From Candidatus Soleaferrea massiliensis AP7 (GTDB lineage: Bacteria; Bacillota; Clostridia; Oscillospirales; Ruminococcaceae): a stretch of 64,000 nucleotides of DNA. Location of the stretch: the NCBI RefSeq assembly GCF_000820765.1, contig NZ_CCYH01000029.1:186001-250000 (forward strand). The letters run 5' to 3'. Below are positions 32,796 to 40,889 of this stretch, in pieces. The translations under genes were made by a program, and so were the position numbers. The stretch's first letter is position 1; every line of letters starts with the position of its first letter. Under the pieces are notes generated by a model. It made no database searches. It had not been told where the DNA came from and worked only from the letters and a program-made list of their open reading frames with translations.

Positions 32796-34018
32796 GCGTC
32801 GCCCTCCTCTGCTGAAGCCCGGATTTGCCGCATAGGTTCTTCCACCAGGTTGGCCGCGCCGATGCGTCTTTCATGCTCGTGCTTCAGAAAGAGTTCGACC
32901 AGCTCCCTGCAGCCGGTGTCCGGGCGGTAGACGCCGAACGTCTGCGCGCGCTTCAATATTTTATTCGCCCAGATTTCATGCGGGCGAAGTTCGTTCATCT
33001 TGTTGTGGTAATCGCTGGAGATCACGCCGTTTCGGTCCGGATCGGCCTCGGCGATCGACTTCGCGTCGATATACTGCTCGTAATCGACCGTGTGCACCGA
33101 CTGGATCGGCACCAGCTGCATTGGGTGCACGGCGGTTTTGCCGAGCATCCCGTTTTCCAAATTCAATGCGGTTTCCTTCATCAGGAATTCGATCTCCTCA
33201 TAGCTTCCGGTGCGTTCAATCTCCTGTACGCTTGTGAAGTATTCCCAGACGGGGCCGCTCACGGTGTATTCATCCCGGAACGCGAACACCCGGATGATAT
33301 CCTCCATACAGCTTCGCATGATGCCGATGTTGTGGACATGGGTGCTCTTCCGCCGCCGGATGCCGTACATGCCGCACAGGTCGGTCGCGCCGACGCGGAT
33401 GTTCAGCACATATCGCCCATACCTGCTTACGATATCGCGGTACTCCCGCAGGGTGCGCAGGCGGTCGGTGCTGGTGATGAACTCCGCCGATTCGATGATC
33501 GGCATCGCGTAGAAGATCTGCGTACTCTTTCGATTGATCTGCGCGGTGAGTTCCAGATAGCGCGGCAGGCTGTCAAGCGTGACCTTCGGGAAGACGGCGC
33601 CAGCCAGGATTTCGGCATGCCCGCTGAAAAAATCCTGCAGCGCTTCGAGCATCGGGACATCCTTGACCCGCACAAAGATCAGCGGCAGACGCTCCCGGTT
33701 TATCCGGCCTTCCTCCAACGCTTCTTCCAGCAAAGCGGTCTGCCGCTTCAGGTTTGACATGCTCTTTTTGCGCACGCCGTCCCCGATCGCATCCTCCAAA
33801 CAGATGCAGACCGCCGCCGCGCCGGTGATCTTTGAGGCGATCAGCAGCTGGGCGATGTCCTCGCGGTCGGCCGGGATATACAGCAGCGCGCCGAGCGACG
33901 TGCGCAGCAGTTCCTTGTCACTGTCACGGAAAAAGGGTCTTGGAATCCGATAAAAGAGCCTGTCCGACTCCTCTTCTGTTAAAAATTGATAATACTGCAA
34001 TGCATCAACTTCTCCCAT
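32792..34018 (-). CDS. CitE-like C-C bond lyase (HpcH/HpaI TIM barrel) of ter module
   Basis: A 408-residue TIM-barrel lyase/aldolase. It has RTSLGALLYIPADREDIAQL at the start of the barrel, GAAAVCICLEDAIGDG with the metal-binding Glu-Asp pair, LPLIFVRVKDV (Arg of the active site), FYAMPIIESAEFI and LNIRVGATDLCGMYG, and the late part with GKTAVHPMQLVPIQ. It belongs to the family placed with TerD genes. It would cleave or join a carbon-carbon bond in the unknown pathway. The ATG at 34018 has no clear ribosome site; a TTG at 34000, 11 bases after GGGAG, is an alternative start. A hairpin attenuator lies just before it. Confidence 0.88.
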   Translation of the reverse strand: MGEVDALQYYQFLTEEESDRLFYRIPRPFFRDSDKELLRTSLGALLYIPADREDIAQLLIASKITGAAAVCICLEDAIGDGVRKKSMSNLKRQTALLEEALEEGRINRERLPLIFVRVKDVPMLEALQDFFSGHAEILAGAVFPKVTLDSLPRYLELTAQINRKSTQIFYAMPIIESAEFITSTDRLRTLREYRDIVSRYGRYVLNIRVGATDLCGMYGIRRRKSTHVHNIGIMRSCMEDIIRVFAFRDEYTVSGPVWEYFTSVQEIERTGSYEEIEFLMKETALNLENGMLGKTAVHPMQLVPIQSVHTVDYEQYIDAKSIAEADPDRNGVISSDYHNKMNELRPHEIWANKILKRAQTFGVYRPDTGCRELVELFLKHEHERRIGAANLVEEPMRQIRASAEEGDA

Positions 34019-34032
34019 GTTTTGCTGATTTT

Positions 34033-34066
34033 GAAAAAAGGGATGATTCTGAAATCATCCCTTTCC
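34033..34066 (-). terminator. Internal terminator/attenuator of ter operon
   Basis: On the minus strand GGGATGATT pairs with AATCATCCC over a 4-base loop, followed by TTTTTT. It lies between terD and the lyase gene and could reduce expression of the biosynthetic genes compared with the TerD genes. Confidence 0.75.
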
Positions 34067-34087
34067 ATCTTCTCTTTTGACTGTACC

Positions 34088-34660
34088 TTAGACATCCAGC
34101 CCGTAGGTCCTGCACAGGGCTTCGAGTCCGCCGTTGAAGCCGGAGCCAACCGCGCTGAACTTCCATTCGCTGCCGTAGCGGTAGATTTCCGCGAAGACAA
34201 TCGCGGTTTCGGTCGAGTAATCCTCGCCCAGATCGTACCGCAGAAGCTCTTCGCCGGTCTGCTGGTCTACCAGGCGGATGTAGGAATTGCTGACCTGGCC
34301 GAAGTTCTGCCCGCGTTCGGGCGCTTCGAAGATGGTGACGGTCACGACGATCTTCTGGATGCGCTGCGGCACCTTGTCGAATTCGACCATGACGCTCTCA
34401 TCGTCGCCTTCGCCCTCGCCGGTCCGGTTGTCGCCGGAGTGCGTGACGCCTTCGCCCTGCAGGTTGTTGTAGAAGATGAAATCCTCATCCCGCTGGCATT
34501 TACCGTTCTCCCCAACCATGAATATCGATGCATCCAGGTCGAAGTCATAGCCGCTGTCATACTGCTTGACATCCCAGCCCAGTCCGATCATCGCGATTTT
34601 CAGGGATGGAGCGGCCTTGCTCAGGCTGATTTTTTGTCCTTTGGACAGATTGATTGGCAT
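34088..34660 (-). CDS. terD: TerD-family stress protein
   Basis: A 190-residue TerD protein. It begins [18 protein letters not shown], with the Ca2+-binding motifs [15 protein letters not shown] and [17 protein letters not shown], and ends [19 protein letters not shown]. These acidic loops bind two or three Ca2+ ions in studied TerD proteins. It protects against tellurite, oxidative or membrane stress; it is likely part of a membrane-linked complex. The ATG at 34660 has GGGAG at the normal distance. Last of three terD genes in this operon; the following attenuator separates it from the enzymes. Confidence 0.94.
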   Translation of the reverse strand: MPINLSKGQKISLSKAAPSLKIAMIGLGWDVKQYDSGYDFDLDASIFMVGENGKCQRDEDFIFYNNLQGEGVTHSGDNRTGEGEGDDESVMVEFDKVPQRIQKIVVTVTIFEAPERGQNFGQVSNSYIRLVDQQTGEELLRYDLGEDYSTETAIVFAEIYRYGSEWKFSAVGSGFNGGLEALCRTYGLDV

Positions 34661-34715
34661 GTAAGATGCACTCCCTTCTATCTATCGATCCCGCTTTCCG
34701 GAGCGGGATATCCTG

Positions 34716-35324
34716 TTATCGGTAACGCTGAACCAGATCGTTGAGTCCCGCATCCTGATACGGCTGCCCGATGGCGTTGAACTTCCAAGCGCCGTTCCGG
34801 CGGTAGATCTCGCCGACCACCAGAGAGGTTGCGCCCGCATAGTTCTCGGTCAGGTTGTAGCTCGCGATGGTTTCACCGGAATCCCGGTCCACAATGCGGA
34901 TGTATGCGTTCTGCACCATGCCGAAATGCTGCCTGCGCGCAACGCAGTCATAGATGTTGACGACAAAGACCAGCCTTTCCACCGCCTGCGGGATGGTGGC
35001 GAGCGTCACATAAATCTGCTCGGAGTCGTCCATACCGGTCATCTTGCCGCCGACCAGGTTGTCCCCGGCGTGGACGACGCTGCAGGACGGGTCCTGCTTG
35101 TTTCCGAAATAGACGATGTTATTCTTGTGATCATATTTGCCATCCTTGTTCAGCAGCAGAACCGATGCGTCGATATCGATTTCGGTCTTGCCCTTGAGCG
35201 AAGCGAAGAAGCCGCGCCGTTCAGGCTGCGCTTCCTTCCATCCAAGTCCGATCAGCAGGTTTTTAAGCTGCGCGCCATCCTTGGAAAGGTCGATTTTCTG
35301 GCCTTTCTGTAAAGAGATTGCCAT
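34716..35324 (-). CDS. Divergent TerD-family protein
   Basis: A 202-residue TerD relative (MAISLQKGQKIDLSKDGAQL) that differs from its two neighbours. The first acidic loop is IDIDASVLLLNKDGK. The second, [13 protein letters not shown] in the others, is here GDNLVGGKMTGMDDSEQIYV, with fewer acidic residues and a Met-rich insert, so Ca2+ binding may be altered. The family features around YIRIVDRDSGETIASYNL and YRRNGAWKFNAIGQ are kept. The ATG at 35324 follows GGGGA. It may be a specialised subunit of the same complex. Confidence in the family is high, in the changed metal site moderate. Confidence 0.9.
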   Translation of the reverse strand: MAISLQKGQKIDLSKDGAQLKNLLIGLGWKEAQPERRGFFASLKGKTEIDIDASVLLLNKDGKYDHKNNIVYFGNKQDPSCSVVHAGDNLVGGKMTGMDDSEQIYVTLATIPQAVERLVFVVNIYDCVARRQHFGMVQNAYIRIVDRDSGETIASYNLTENYAGATSLVVGEIYRRNGAWKFNAIGQPYQDAGLNDLVQRYR

Positions 35325-35641
35325 TCACATTCCCCTCTTTCCTATGTTCGTCCCGGCAGGATGCCCGCATCCGCCGGTGAATGATTTTCAAAATACCGAT
35401 TTTCTGCCGCCAAGTGCCGATTTCAGTTCCTGACGGGAGGACTTTCGTTCAACCACATTCATCGTCAAAATGGGCAGCGATCAGTGCGGTTAGACCGGAT
35501 GCCCGTTTCGGGTCAGCAGGTTCTGTCCGTTATATGCTGAAACCGTGGCGCCCCATCAATCGCACTCGCTGTCAAATTTGGCAGCGATGAACGTATAAAA
35601 TCTGATGATCCGATCCGGCACAGCAAATTCATTCTGCGCTG
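35325..35641. other. Spacer with degenerate duplication of terD 3' end
   Basis: No gene is seen in 317 bases. GTCAAAATGGGCAGCGATCA (about 35465) resembles GTCAAATTTGGCAGCGATGA (about 35570), and GTTATATGCTGAAACCG (about 35530) resembles GTTATACGCTGAGGCCG at the terD stop (about 35641). The two sets lie about 105-111 bases apart, so this looks like an old duplication of the end of terD. Confidence 0.45.
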
Positions 35642-36220
35642 TTATACGCTGAGGCCGTAATTGCGGCAGAGCGCTTCCAGGCCGCCCTGGAATCCGCTGC
35701 CGATGGCCGCGAACTTCCATTCGCCGCCGTTGCGGTAAAGCTCCCCGGCGATGACCGCGGTTTCCACCGAATAGTCCTCGTTGAGATCGTATCGGATCAG
35801 CTCTTCCCCGCTGTTCACATCGACAATGCGGATGTAGGAATTCTCAACCTGTCCGAAATTCTGCGAACGGGTGGCCGCATCGTAGATGGTCACGGTGAAG
35901 GCGATCTTCTGCACATCGGCAGGAACGGTGCTGAGCGTGATGGTGACCTGCTCGTCGTCGCCCTCGCCCTCGCCGGTGCGGTTGTCGCCCATGTAGACGA
36001 CGCTGCCGGATGCGTCCTGCGGGTTGTTGTAGAATACAAAATTCGTATCCTTCTCGACAGAGCCGGATGCGCCGGTCATGAAGACCGACACGTCGAGGTC
36101 AAATTCCCCGCCGCCGTCGTATCGGTTGACGTCCCAGCCAAGTCCGACCAGAATTTTATCGAGGCCTGCGCGGCCCTTGGTCAGATCGATTTTCTGACCC
36201 TTGCTCAAATTGATAGGCAT
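35642..36220 (-). CDS. terD: TerD-family stress protein
   Basis: A 192-residue TerD protein, about as long as the family average. It has [20 protein letters not shown], the acidic loop FDLDVSVFMTG, and [19 protein letters not shown], the Ca2+-binding motif in full. It ends in GGEWKFAAIGSGFQGGLEAL. It is closest to the copy at 34088-34660, which suggests a duplication within the operon. AAAGGAGGG precedes the ATG at 36220. It follows the telA gene by 26 bases. Expected to act with TelA and the other TerD proteins at the inner face of the membrane in stress resistance. Confidence 0.95.
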   Translation of the reverse strand: MPINLSKGQKIDLTKGRAGLDKILVGLGWDVNRYDGGGEFDLDVSVFMTGASGSVEKDTNFVFYNNPQDASGSVVYMGDNRTGEGEGDDEQVTITLSTVPADVQKIAFTVTIYDAATRSQNFGQVENSYIRIVDVNSGEELIRYDLNEDYSVETAVIAGELYRNGGEWKFAAIGSGFQGGLEALCRNYGLSV

Positions 36221-36246
36221 TTGTAAAGCCCTCCTTTATCGATGCG

Positions 36247-37371
36247 TTACGCATTCATCTTTGCTTTATACTCTTCTTTGATCTTCTCAAGCCGCTCGGC
36301 ATCCTGTTTGCGCTTTGCGCTGGCCTCTTCCTGGATACGCTGCGTTTCGTCGATGCCGTTGACAATGGTCCGCCAGGTCTTTTCGAGCGTCTCGATCTTG
36401 ACCGAGCTGCCGGATGCGAGCTGCGCGGTCAGCTTGGTCTGCAGCGCGGTGTTCTCGGCGTTCTTAATCAGCATCTCGTTGGTCTTGTCGTCCAGCGCCT
36501 GCATGGCCTGTGTCTGGAGCCGCTGGCGTTTGAGCAGGATGGCCTGTGTCAGCGCCTGCTTGAAGATCGGCATCGTGATGATAAACGCCGAATTGATCTT
36601 GCGGATCAGGTTCATGTTGCTGAACTGCATCGCCTTGATCATCGGGATTGACTGCATGGCGACATTCTCCGCAATGCGCAGGTCCTGTACGCGCTGTTCC
36701 AGCAGCATTTTGCCCTGCTCGAGGTTGTTGATGTCGAACTTCAGCATGTTATCCTGCGTCTGTTCAAATTTCTGGTTCAGGTCCGCAAGGTAGGTGTCGA
36801 TCTCCTTGAGTCCCTGTTCGCCGGCCAGGATATATTTGACAAGCAGCTGGTAGTAATCCAGATTGGTCTGGAACATCTGCTCCAGCGTTTTGTTGGAATC
36901 GTTGATCTCAGATTCATAGGTCTTGAGCTGGAGGTAAATCTTGTCCACCTCGTCGCCCATCGTGTGGTATTTCGCCAGAATCTGTTCGAGCTTCTTCTGG
37001 GCGGAGTTGAACATCTTCTGGAAGAAGCCGGTCTTCTCCTCCTCGGCAATCTCCTCGAGATCGAACTGGTCCATGATCTTCTTGAGATGGGTCAGCATCT
37101 GGGACGAGCTGCTGAGCTGCTGCATGTTGACGTTACTGAGCACCGCGTCGGAGCACTTGGAAATCTCGGTTGCGGCGTCGTTGCCGAAATACAGGATGCT
37201 GTTCGGGTCGTCGAGCGTGATCTTGCTGACAAGAGCGTCCACCTCCTTGGAACCTTCGAGCTGCTTGGCCATCTGATCCCTTTTCTGGACGAGGTCAAAG
37301 CTTTCGACTTCGGCCGGTTCTGCGGTCGTCTGGCCGGAACCGCCGGAAGACGGCGTAAACTGGAGTGCCAT
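36247..37371 (-). CDS. telA: TelA-family toxic anion resistance protein
   Basis: A 374-residue TelA (KlaA/YceH) protein. It starts with a short flexible region and then long helices: IDLVHDL-like LKKIMDQFDLEEIAEEEKTG, FFQKMFNSAQKKLEQILAKY, and the central coiled-coil around QTNLDYYQLLVKYILAGEQGL. The family core NLEQGKMLLEQRVQDLRIAE and QSIPMIKAMQFSNMNLIRKI is well conserved. TelA proteins protect against tellurite and some antibiotics by an unclear mechanism, together with TerD. GGAGGAATTCGTAA precedes the ATG at 37371, which directly follows the yceG stop. It is the second gene of the operon. Confidence 0.95.
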   Translation of the reverse strand: MALQFTPSSGGSGQTTAEPAEVESFDLVQKRDQMAKQLEGSKEVDALVSKITLDDPNSILYFGNDAATEISKCSDAVLSNVNMQQLSSSSQMLTHLKKIMDQFDLEEIAEEEKTGFFQKMFNSAQKKLEQILAKYHTMGDEVDKIYLQLKTYESEINDSNKTLEQMFQTNLDYYQLLVKYILAGEQGLKEIDTYLADLNQKFEQTQDNMLKFDINNLEQGKMLLEQRVQDLRIAENVAMQSIPMIKAMQFSNMNLIRKINSAFIITMPIFKQALTQAILLKRQRLQTQAMQALDDKTNEMLIKNAENTALQTKLTAQLASGSSVKIETLEKTWRTIVNGIDETQRIQEEASAKRKQDAERLEKIKEEYKAKMNA

Positions 37372-39663
37372 TTACGAATTCCTCCCTTTTTTAAAGATAC
37401 GGTTGAAGATCGATCCCACGCCCCCATCCAGCATGGAGGAGGTGCGCAGGTCCGGTATCTGCAGATTGTACAGATACGGCCCGATGTCGTACTGTTCGAA
37501 CGCCGCCGGGCTGATGTATTTCTCAATATTGCGATACCCGGTCGGCGTGAAGATGACGATGTCAAAGCCGACAAGGTTTAAGAATGCGATAAAAATGCAG
37601 TCCTCGAGACTGAGCATCGACTCATAGATATCGACCAGTACCAACTTCGGAAGCTGGCCGACATAGTCGAAGTTCTGCAGCATGCGCAGGATAAAGCGGT
37701 CCATACACAGGATGGTCGCCGCAATCAGCGGGTTTACGTCCCGGTCATAGTCGCTGATCCATTTTAAATCGATCAGCTCCTGCATCTTTTCCAGGATGGT
37801 GTCCTGCAGATCATCCGACAGGTAGTCGTATGGATAGCCCTTGGTGCGCTTGATCGTCTCAAACTGCACCTCCCCGTTTTTGACAAAGCGCAGACTGTTC
37901 GAGACCATCGGGTTGGCGATATCCAGCTTGATAAACGGAATCTGCGTGACCAGAACGGTCTTGTCGGTGATCAGCCTGCGGACATTGTCCCAGTAGGCAT
38001 TGATCTTATTGTCCTCAATGCCGGTGATCTTCGCAAAGATGTTCGGCACCGTGACATAGCCGTCCTTGGTCTCGAAGGATGGCCGGTACTTCGCCTCCTG
38101 CTTCCACAGGATCTTGATCTCGTCGAAGGTGGTTTTCAAAGTGACCGGGCGCACACGGGTGAACTGCCGGCGGCGGTACATGCCGGTATCGCTGTACATG
38201 ATCTCATCCAGCTCCCTGGATGCCTGATAGGCGGCGGTCGCGACCCGCACCTTCGTCTCGCGCTGCGGATACGGGAACACCGCCGCGCTTCCCGCAAGCT
38301 CCTCGACCTTTGCGTCGATCGACTTGGCATGCTGCATCAACAGCTCCTTACAGGATTTGTCCGGGTTGATGTACACGATGTCGACGCCCATCCGCGACAG
38401 GAATTCCAGAAACATCAGCTCATAGGCCGTGATATCGCCATAATAGACGACTGCCGGCTGATGCTCAAACTGGTAATTGGCGTACAGCTTCGACTGGAAA
38501 CGGCCCAGCCAGCAGAGCAGGCGGACGCCGTGGTTGTACAGCCTGCCAAGGCTGCCTTCCTCCTGCTGCTCCATGATCTGCAGAAATGACCGCTGTGCCA
38601 GCAGCGTCAGAATCCGGTCATCGCAGACATGGATGCGCGACACAAGCTCCCAGAGCAGCGTCTGGCGGTCGGTATTCGTATACTGGATATCCTTGTAGGG
38701 CTGCGTTTCCTCAAAGGTCGGGTTCATGAGCTTCTGATCGATCAGCAGCCAGTTTTTCTTGGAATGCTCCAGATCCTCCTTGAGGTGAAACAGCCGGTTG
38801 CGGTACTCGTCGAGGTTTGCGTCCACGCCGAGATAGACCGCGAAGAAGTTGAAAATTTCCGGGTTCACGGACCGATGGCGTTCGCTGTTGGAGAGCAGCA
38901 AAACCTCCAGAAACGGCCGGGTGAGCCAGTCGTTTGTGCTGACGGCGTTCTGCATGCCGTCGATCATCTGCCGCAAATTCTGCGTTTTCTGCCCGAGTTC
39001 CTGCTCTTTCTGCAAAGCGGCGAGGTCAATCGGCTTGCGGATGCGTCCCAGGACCGCTTTAGAAAAGCGGGATTCCCGGTCGGTCTTCAGATAGCTGTCA
39101 TCCGACTGGAAGTTCACATAGGCGACGTCGCAGCCGCTGCAGGCCAGAATATACAGCATATAGACTTCATATTTCGAGATATCGCCGATGTACAGCACCT
39201 TGGGCGGCTCGTTTCCAAGCGACTTCATCACGGCGCCGAAGATGTTGTGCATCCAGCACATGAATTTGATATAGGCGTTCTTGAGGATATTGTCGTTGAC
39301 GTTCTGTTTTTTCAGCTGGTCGAGCAGATGGTGTACGGCTTCGCTGACAGCAGTCACCTGAAACGGTTTCAGGCTGCCCATCCAGAGCCGGATGTTCTGC
39401 TGGATCGTATGTAAATCATACCGATAGTTCGTTCCAACTGCCTGATAGAACTGCTGGGTTTCCTCGATTGTGGGGTTCGGGATGGTGCGGTCCAGAAAGA
39501 TGCCGTTCTGCCGGGCCTTTGTGCGCAGAGTCCCCAGAAAAGCGGCAAACGCCCTTTCATCATCATACCCGATAAACCGCGTGAAGTACACGCCTTTCTG
39601 CGGGCGGCTGTTCAGTTCCTTAAAGTAGTCGTCTCTGTGCCCCAACGTCAATATCGGAAACAA
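37372..39663 (-). CDS. yceG: YceG-like biosynthetic-module protein (first gene of ter operon)
   Basis: A 763-residue protein of the YceG_bac family (putative component of the Ter biosynthetic module). It contains two similar halves: PKVLYIGDISKYEVYMLYILACSGCDV and AVVYYGDITAYELMFLEFLSRMGVD, each followed by a strand and a helical region, so it may have arisen by duplication. The end YLYNLQIPDLRTSSMLDGG is typical. Role unknown. The frame opens at a TTG at 39684 without a site; GAGGAGGG precedes a TTG at 39663 by 8 bases, so that is the preferred start. It is preceded by a near-consensus promoter and heads the ten-gene operon. Bacillus subtilis yceG-yceH shows the same order with telA. Confidence 0.9.
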   Translation of the reverse strand: MFPILTLGHRDDYFKELNSRPQKGVYFTRFIGYDDERAFAAFLGTLRTKARQNGIFLDRTIPNPTIEETQQFYQAVGTNYRYDLHTIQQNIRLWMGSLKPFQVTAVSEAVHHLLDQLKKQNVNDNILKNAYIKFMCWMHNIFGAVMKSLGNEPPKVLYIGDISKYEVYMLYILACSGCDVAYVNFQSDDSYLKTDRESRFSKAVLGRIRKPIDLAALQKEQELGQKTQNLRQMIDGMQNAVSTNDWLTRPFLEVLLLSNSERHRSVNPEIFNFFAVYLGVDANLDEYRNRLFHLKEDLEHSKKNWLLIDQKLMNPTFEETQPYKDIQYTNTDRQTLLWELVSRIHVCDDRILTLLAQRSFLQIMEQQEEGSLGRLYNHGVRLLCWLGRFQSKLYANYQFEHQPAVVYYGDITAYELMFLEFLSRMGVDIVYINPDKSCKELLMQHAKSIDAKVEELAGSAAVFPYPQRETKVRVATAAYQASRELDEIMYSDTGMYRRRQFTRVRPVTLKTTFDEIKILWKQEAKYRPSFETKDGYVTVPNIFAKITGIEDNKINAYWDNVRRLITDKTVLVTQIPFIKLDIANPMVSNSLRFVKNGEVQFETIKRTKGYPYDYLSDDLQDTILEKMQELIDLKWISDYDRDVNPLIAATILCMDRFILRMLQNFDYVGQLPKLVLVDIYESMLSLEDCIFIAFLNLVGFDIVIFTPTGYRNIEKYISPAAFEQYDIGPYLYNLQIPDLRTSSMLDGGVGSIFNRIFKKGRNS

Positions 39664-39729
39664 CCCGCAGCCCTCCTCTATCAAAAAATTGTTTGTTTAA
39701 CCTTTAACAAATCGTTCGGATTCTTTCTT

Positions 39730-39758
39730 ATTATACTATACTCGCACTTTGATTTCAA
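39730..39758 (-). promoter_or_regulatory. Sigma-A promoter of ter operon
   Basis: On the minus strand TTGAAA and TATAAT are separated by exactly 17 bases, a near-perfect housekeeping promoter, about 65 bases before the first gene. In Bacillus subtilis the related yce genes are stress controlled; no extra operator is evident here. Confidence 0.85.
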
Positions 39759-39837
39759 TAGAATCCCTTCACAAACCGGTTTCATGCTGCATTTTTCCGT
39801 TCGGATTCTTCCGCTGTGCATACCGTTCTGCAAAAAA

Positions 39838-40632
39838 TCAGCCCAGCGCGACGTCCAGCACCATCATGATCACAAAGCCGAGCATGGCGCCAATCGTGCC
39901 GGCATGCGAATGATGCTCGCCAGCGTGCGCTTCCGGCACCAGTTCTTCGACCACGACATAGATCATTGCGCCAGCCGCAAAGGACAGCAGGAACGGCATG
40001 ACGTGCACCACCGTCAAGGCCAAAACCACGCCGAGCACACCGGCAATCGGTTCCACGATGCCGGACAGTGCGCCGTATATAAACGACTTCGGTTTTGAAA
40101 GGCCTTCCTTCTTTAGTGGCAGTGATATGGCCGCACCCTCCGGGATGTTCTGCAGCGCCATGCCCATCGCGAGCGCCATCGCGCCCGAAAGCGCCGCCGG
40201 GGAACCGGTCTGAGATGCCAGCGCAAAGGACAGCCCGACCGCCATGCCTTCCGGGATGTTGTGCAGCGTCACGGCAAACACCAGCATCGTGGTGCGTTTT
40301 AAGGAGCTGCGCATCCCTTCCGGCTCATTGAAGCCCGCGTGCAGATGCGGCAGCAGACGGTCCAGCAAAAACAAGAACAACCCGCCGGCCACAAAGCCGC
40401 CAGCCGCAGGAATCCACTCGCTGCCGCCCTGCTCCGCCGCCATCTCAATGGACGGAATCAGCAGGGACCAGACCGAAGCCGCAATCATGACGCCCGCCGC
40501 AAACCCCAAGAAGGCTTTGTGCATATTGACGTTGACTTCCTTGCGGACCAAAAAGACCGCCGCCGCGCCCAGCGCCGTCGCCAAAAAGGTGAATCCCGTA
40601 CCCAGCAATGCCAAAATCAACGGATTCTCCAT
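39838..40632 (-). CDS. ZIP-family metal transporter
   Basis: A 264-residue eight-span ZIP transporter of the ZupT/ZIP11 type. It has two copies of the metal-binding motif: TLHNIPEGMAVGL and MALQNIPEGAAISLP, on TM4 and TM5. VVVEELVPEAHAGEHHSHAG near the end is His- and Glu-rich, a further metal site. It moves Zn2+, Fe2+ or Mn2+ into the cytoplasm. The ATG at 40632 is preceded by AGGTGAGAAAG. It ends 153 bases from the ter promoter region, on the same strand, and is a separate gene. Confidence 0.92.
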   Translation of the reverse strand: MENPLILALLGTGFTFLATALGAAAVFLVRKEVNVNMHKAFLGFAAGVMIAASVWSLLIPSIEMAAEQGGSEWIPAAGGFVAGGLFLFLLDRLLPHLHAGFNEPEGMRSSLKRTTMLVFAVTLHNIPEGMAVGLSFALASQTGSPAALSGAMALAMGMALQNIPEGAAISLPLKKEGLSKPKSFIYGALSGIVEPIAGVLGVVLALTVVHVMPFLLSFAAGAMIYVVVEELVPEAHAGEHHSHAGTIGAMLGFVIMMVLDVALG

Positions 40633-40843
40633 CTTTCTCACCTGTCTTTCCAAAATGATGTTGCTCTAAGTATAGCATAACCAGCCGCGGTTTGAAATAA
40701 CAAAAACAAGTTTTATTCTTGACAGGGCCGCTTACGATGGGAATCTGACCAGCCGTTCTCCGCCGAAAAGCCGCATTTCCCATATCGATAACGGCACATT
40801 ACAGCTTATTCAGACCGATCGGTGTGTTTCTTTATTGAAAATG

Positions 40844-40852
40844 TGCTATAAT
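40844..40852 (+). promoter_or_regulatory. Extended -10 promoter of S41 peptidase gene
   Basis: TGCTATAAT at 40844-40852 is an extended -10 element. The same word occurs in front of the penicillin-binding protein gene at about 48131. No clear -35 is present, as expected for extended -10 promoters. Divergent from the ZIP gene. Confidence 0.6.
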
Positions 40853-40889
40853 ATATCTGTTCCTCTAATTTTGACAGGATGTGATTGTT

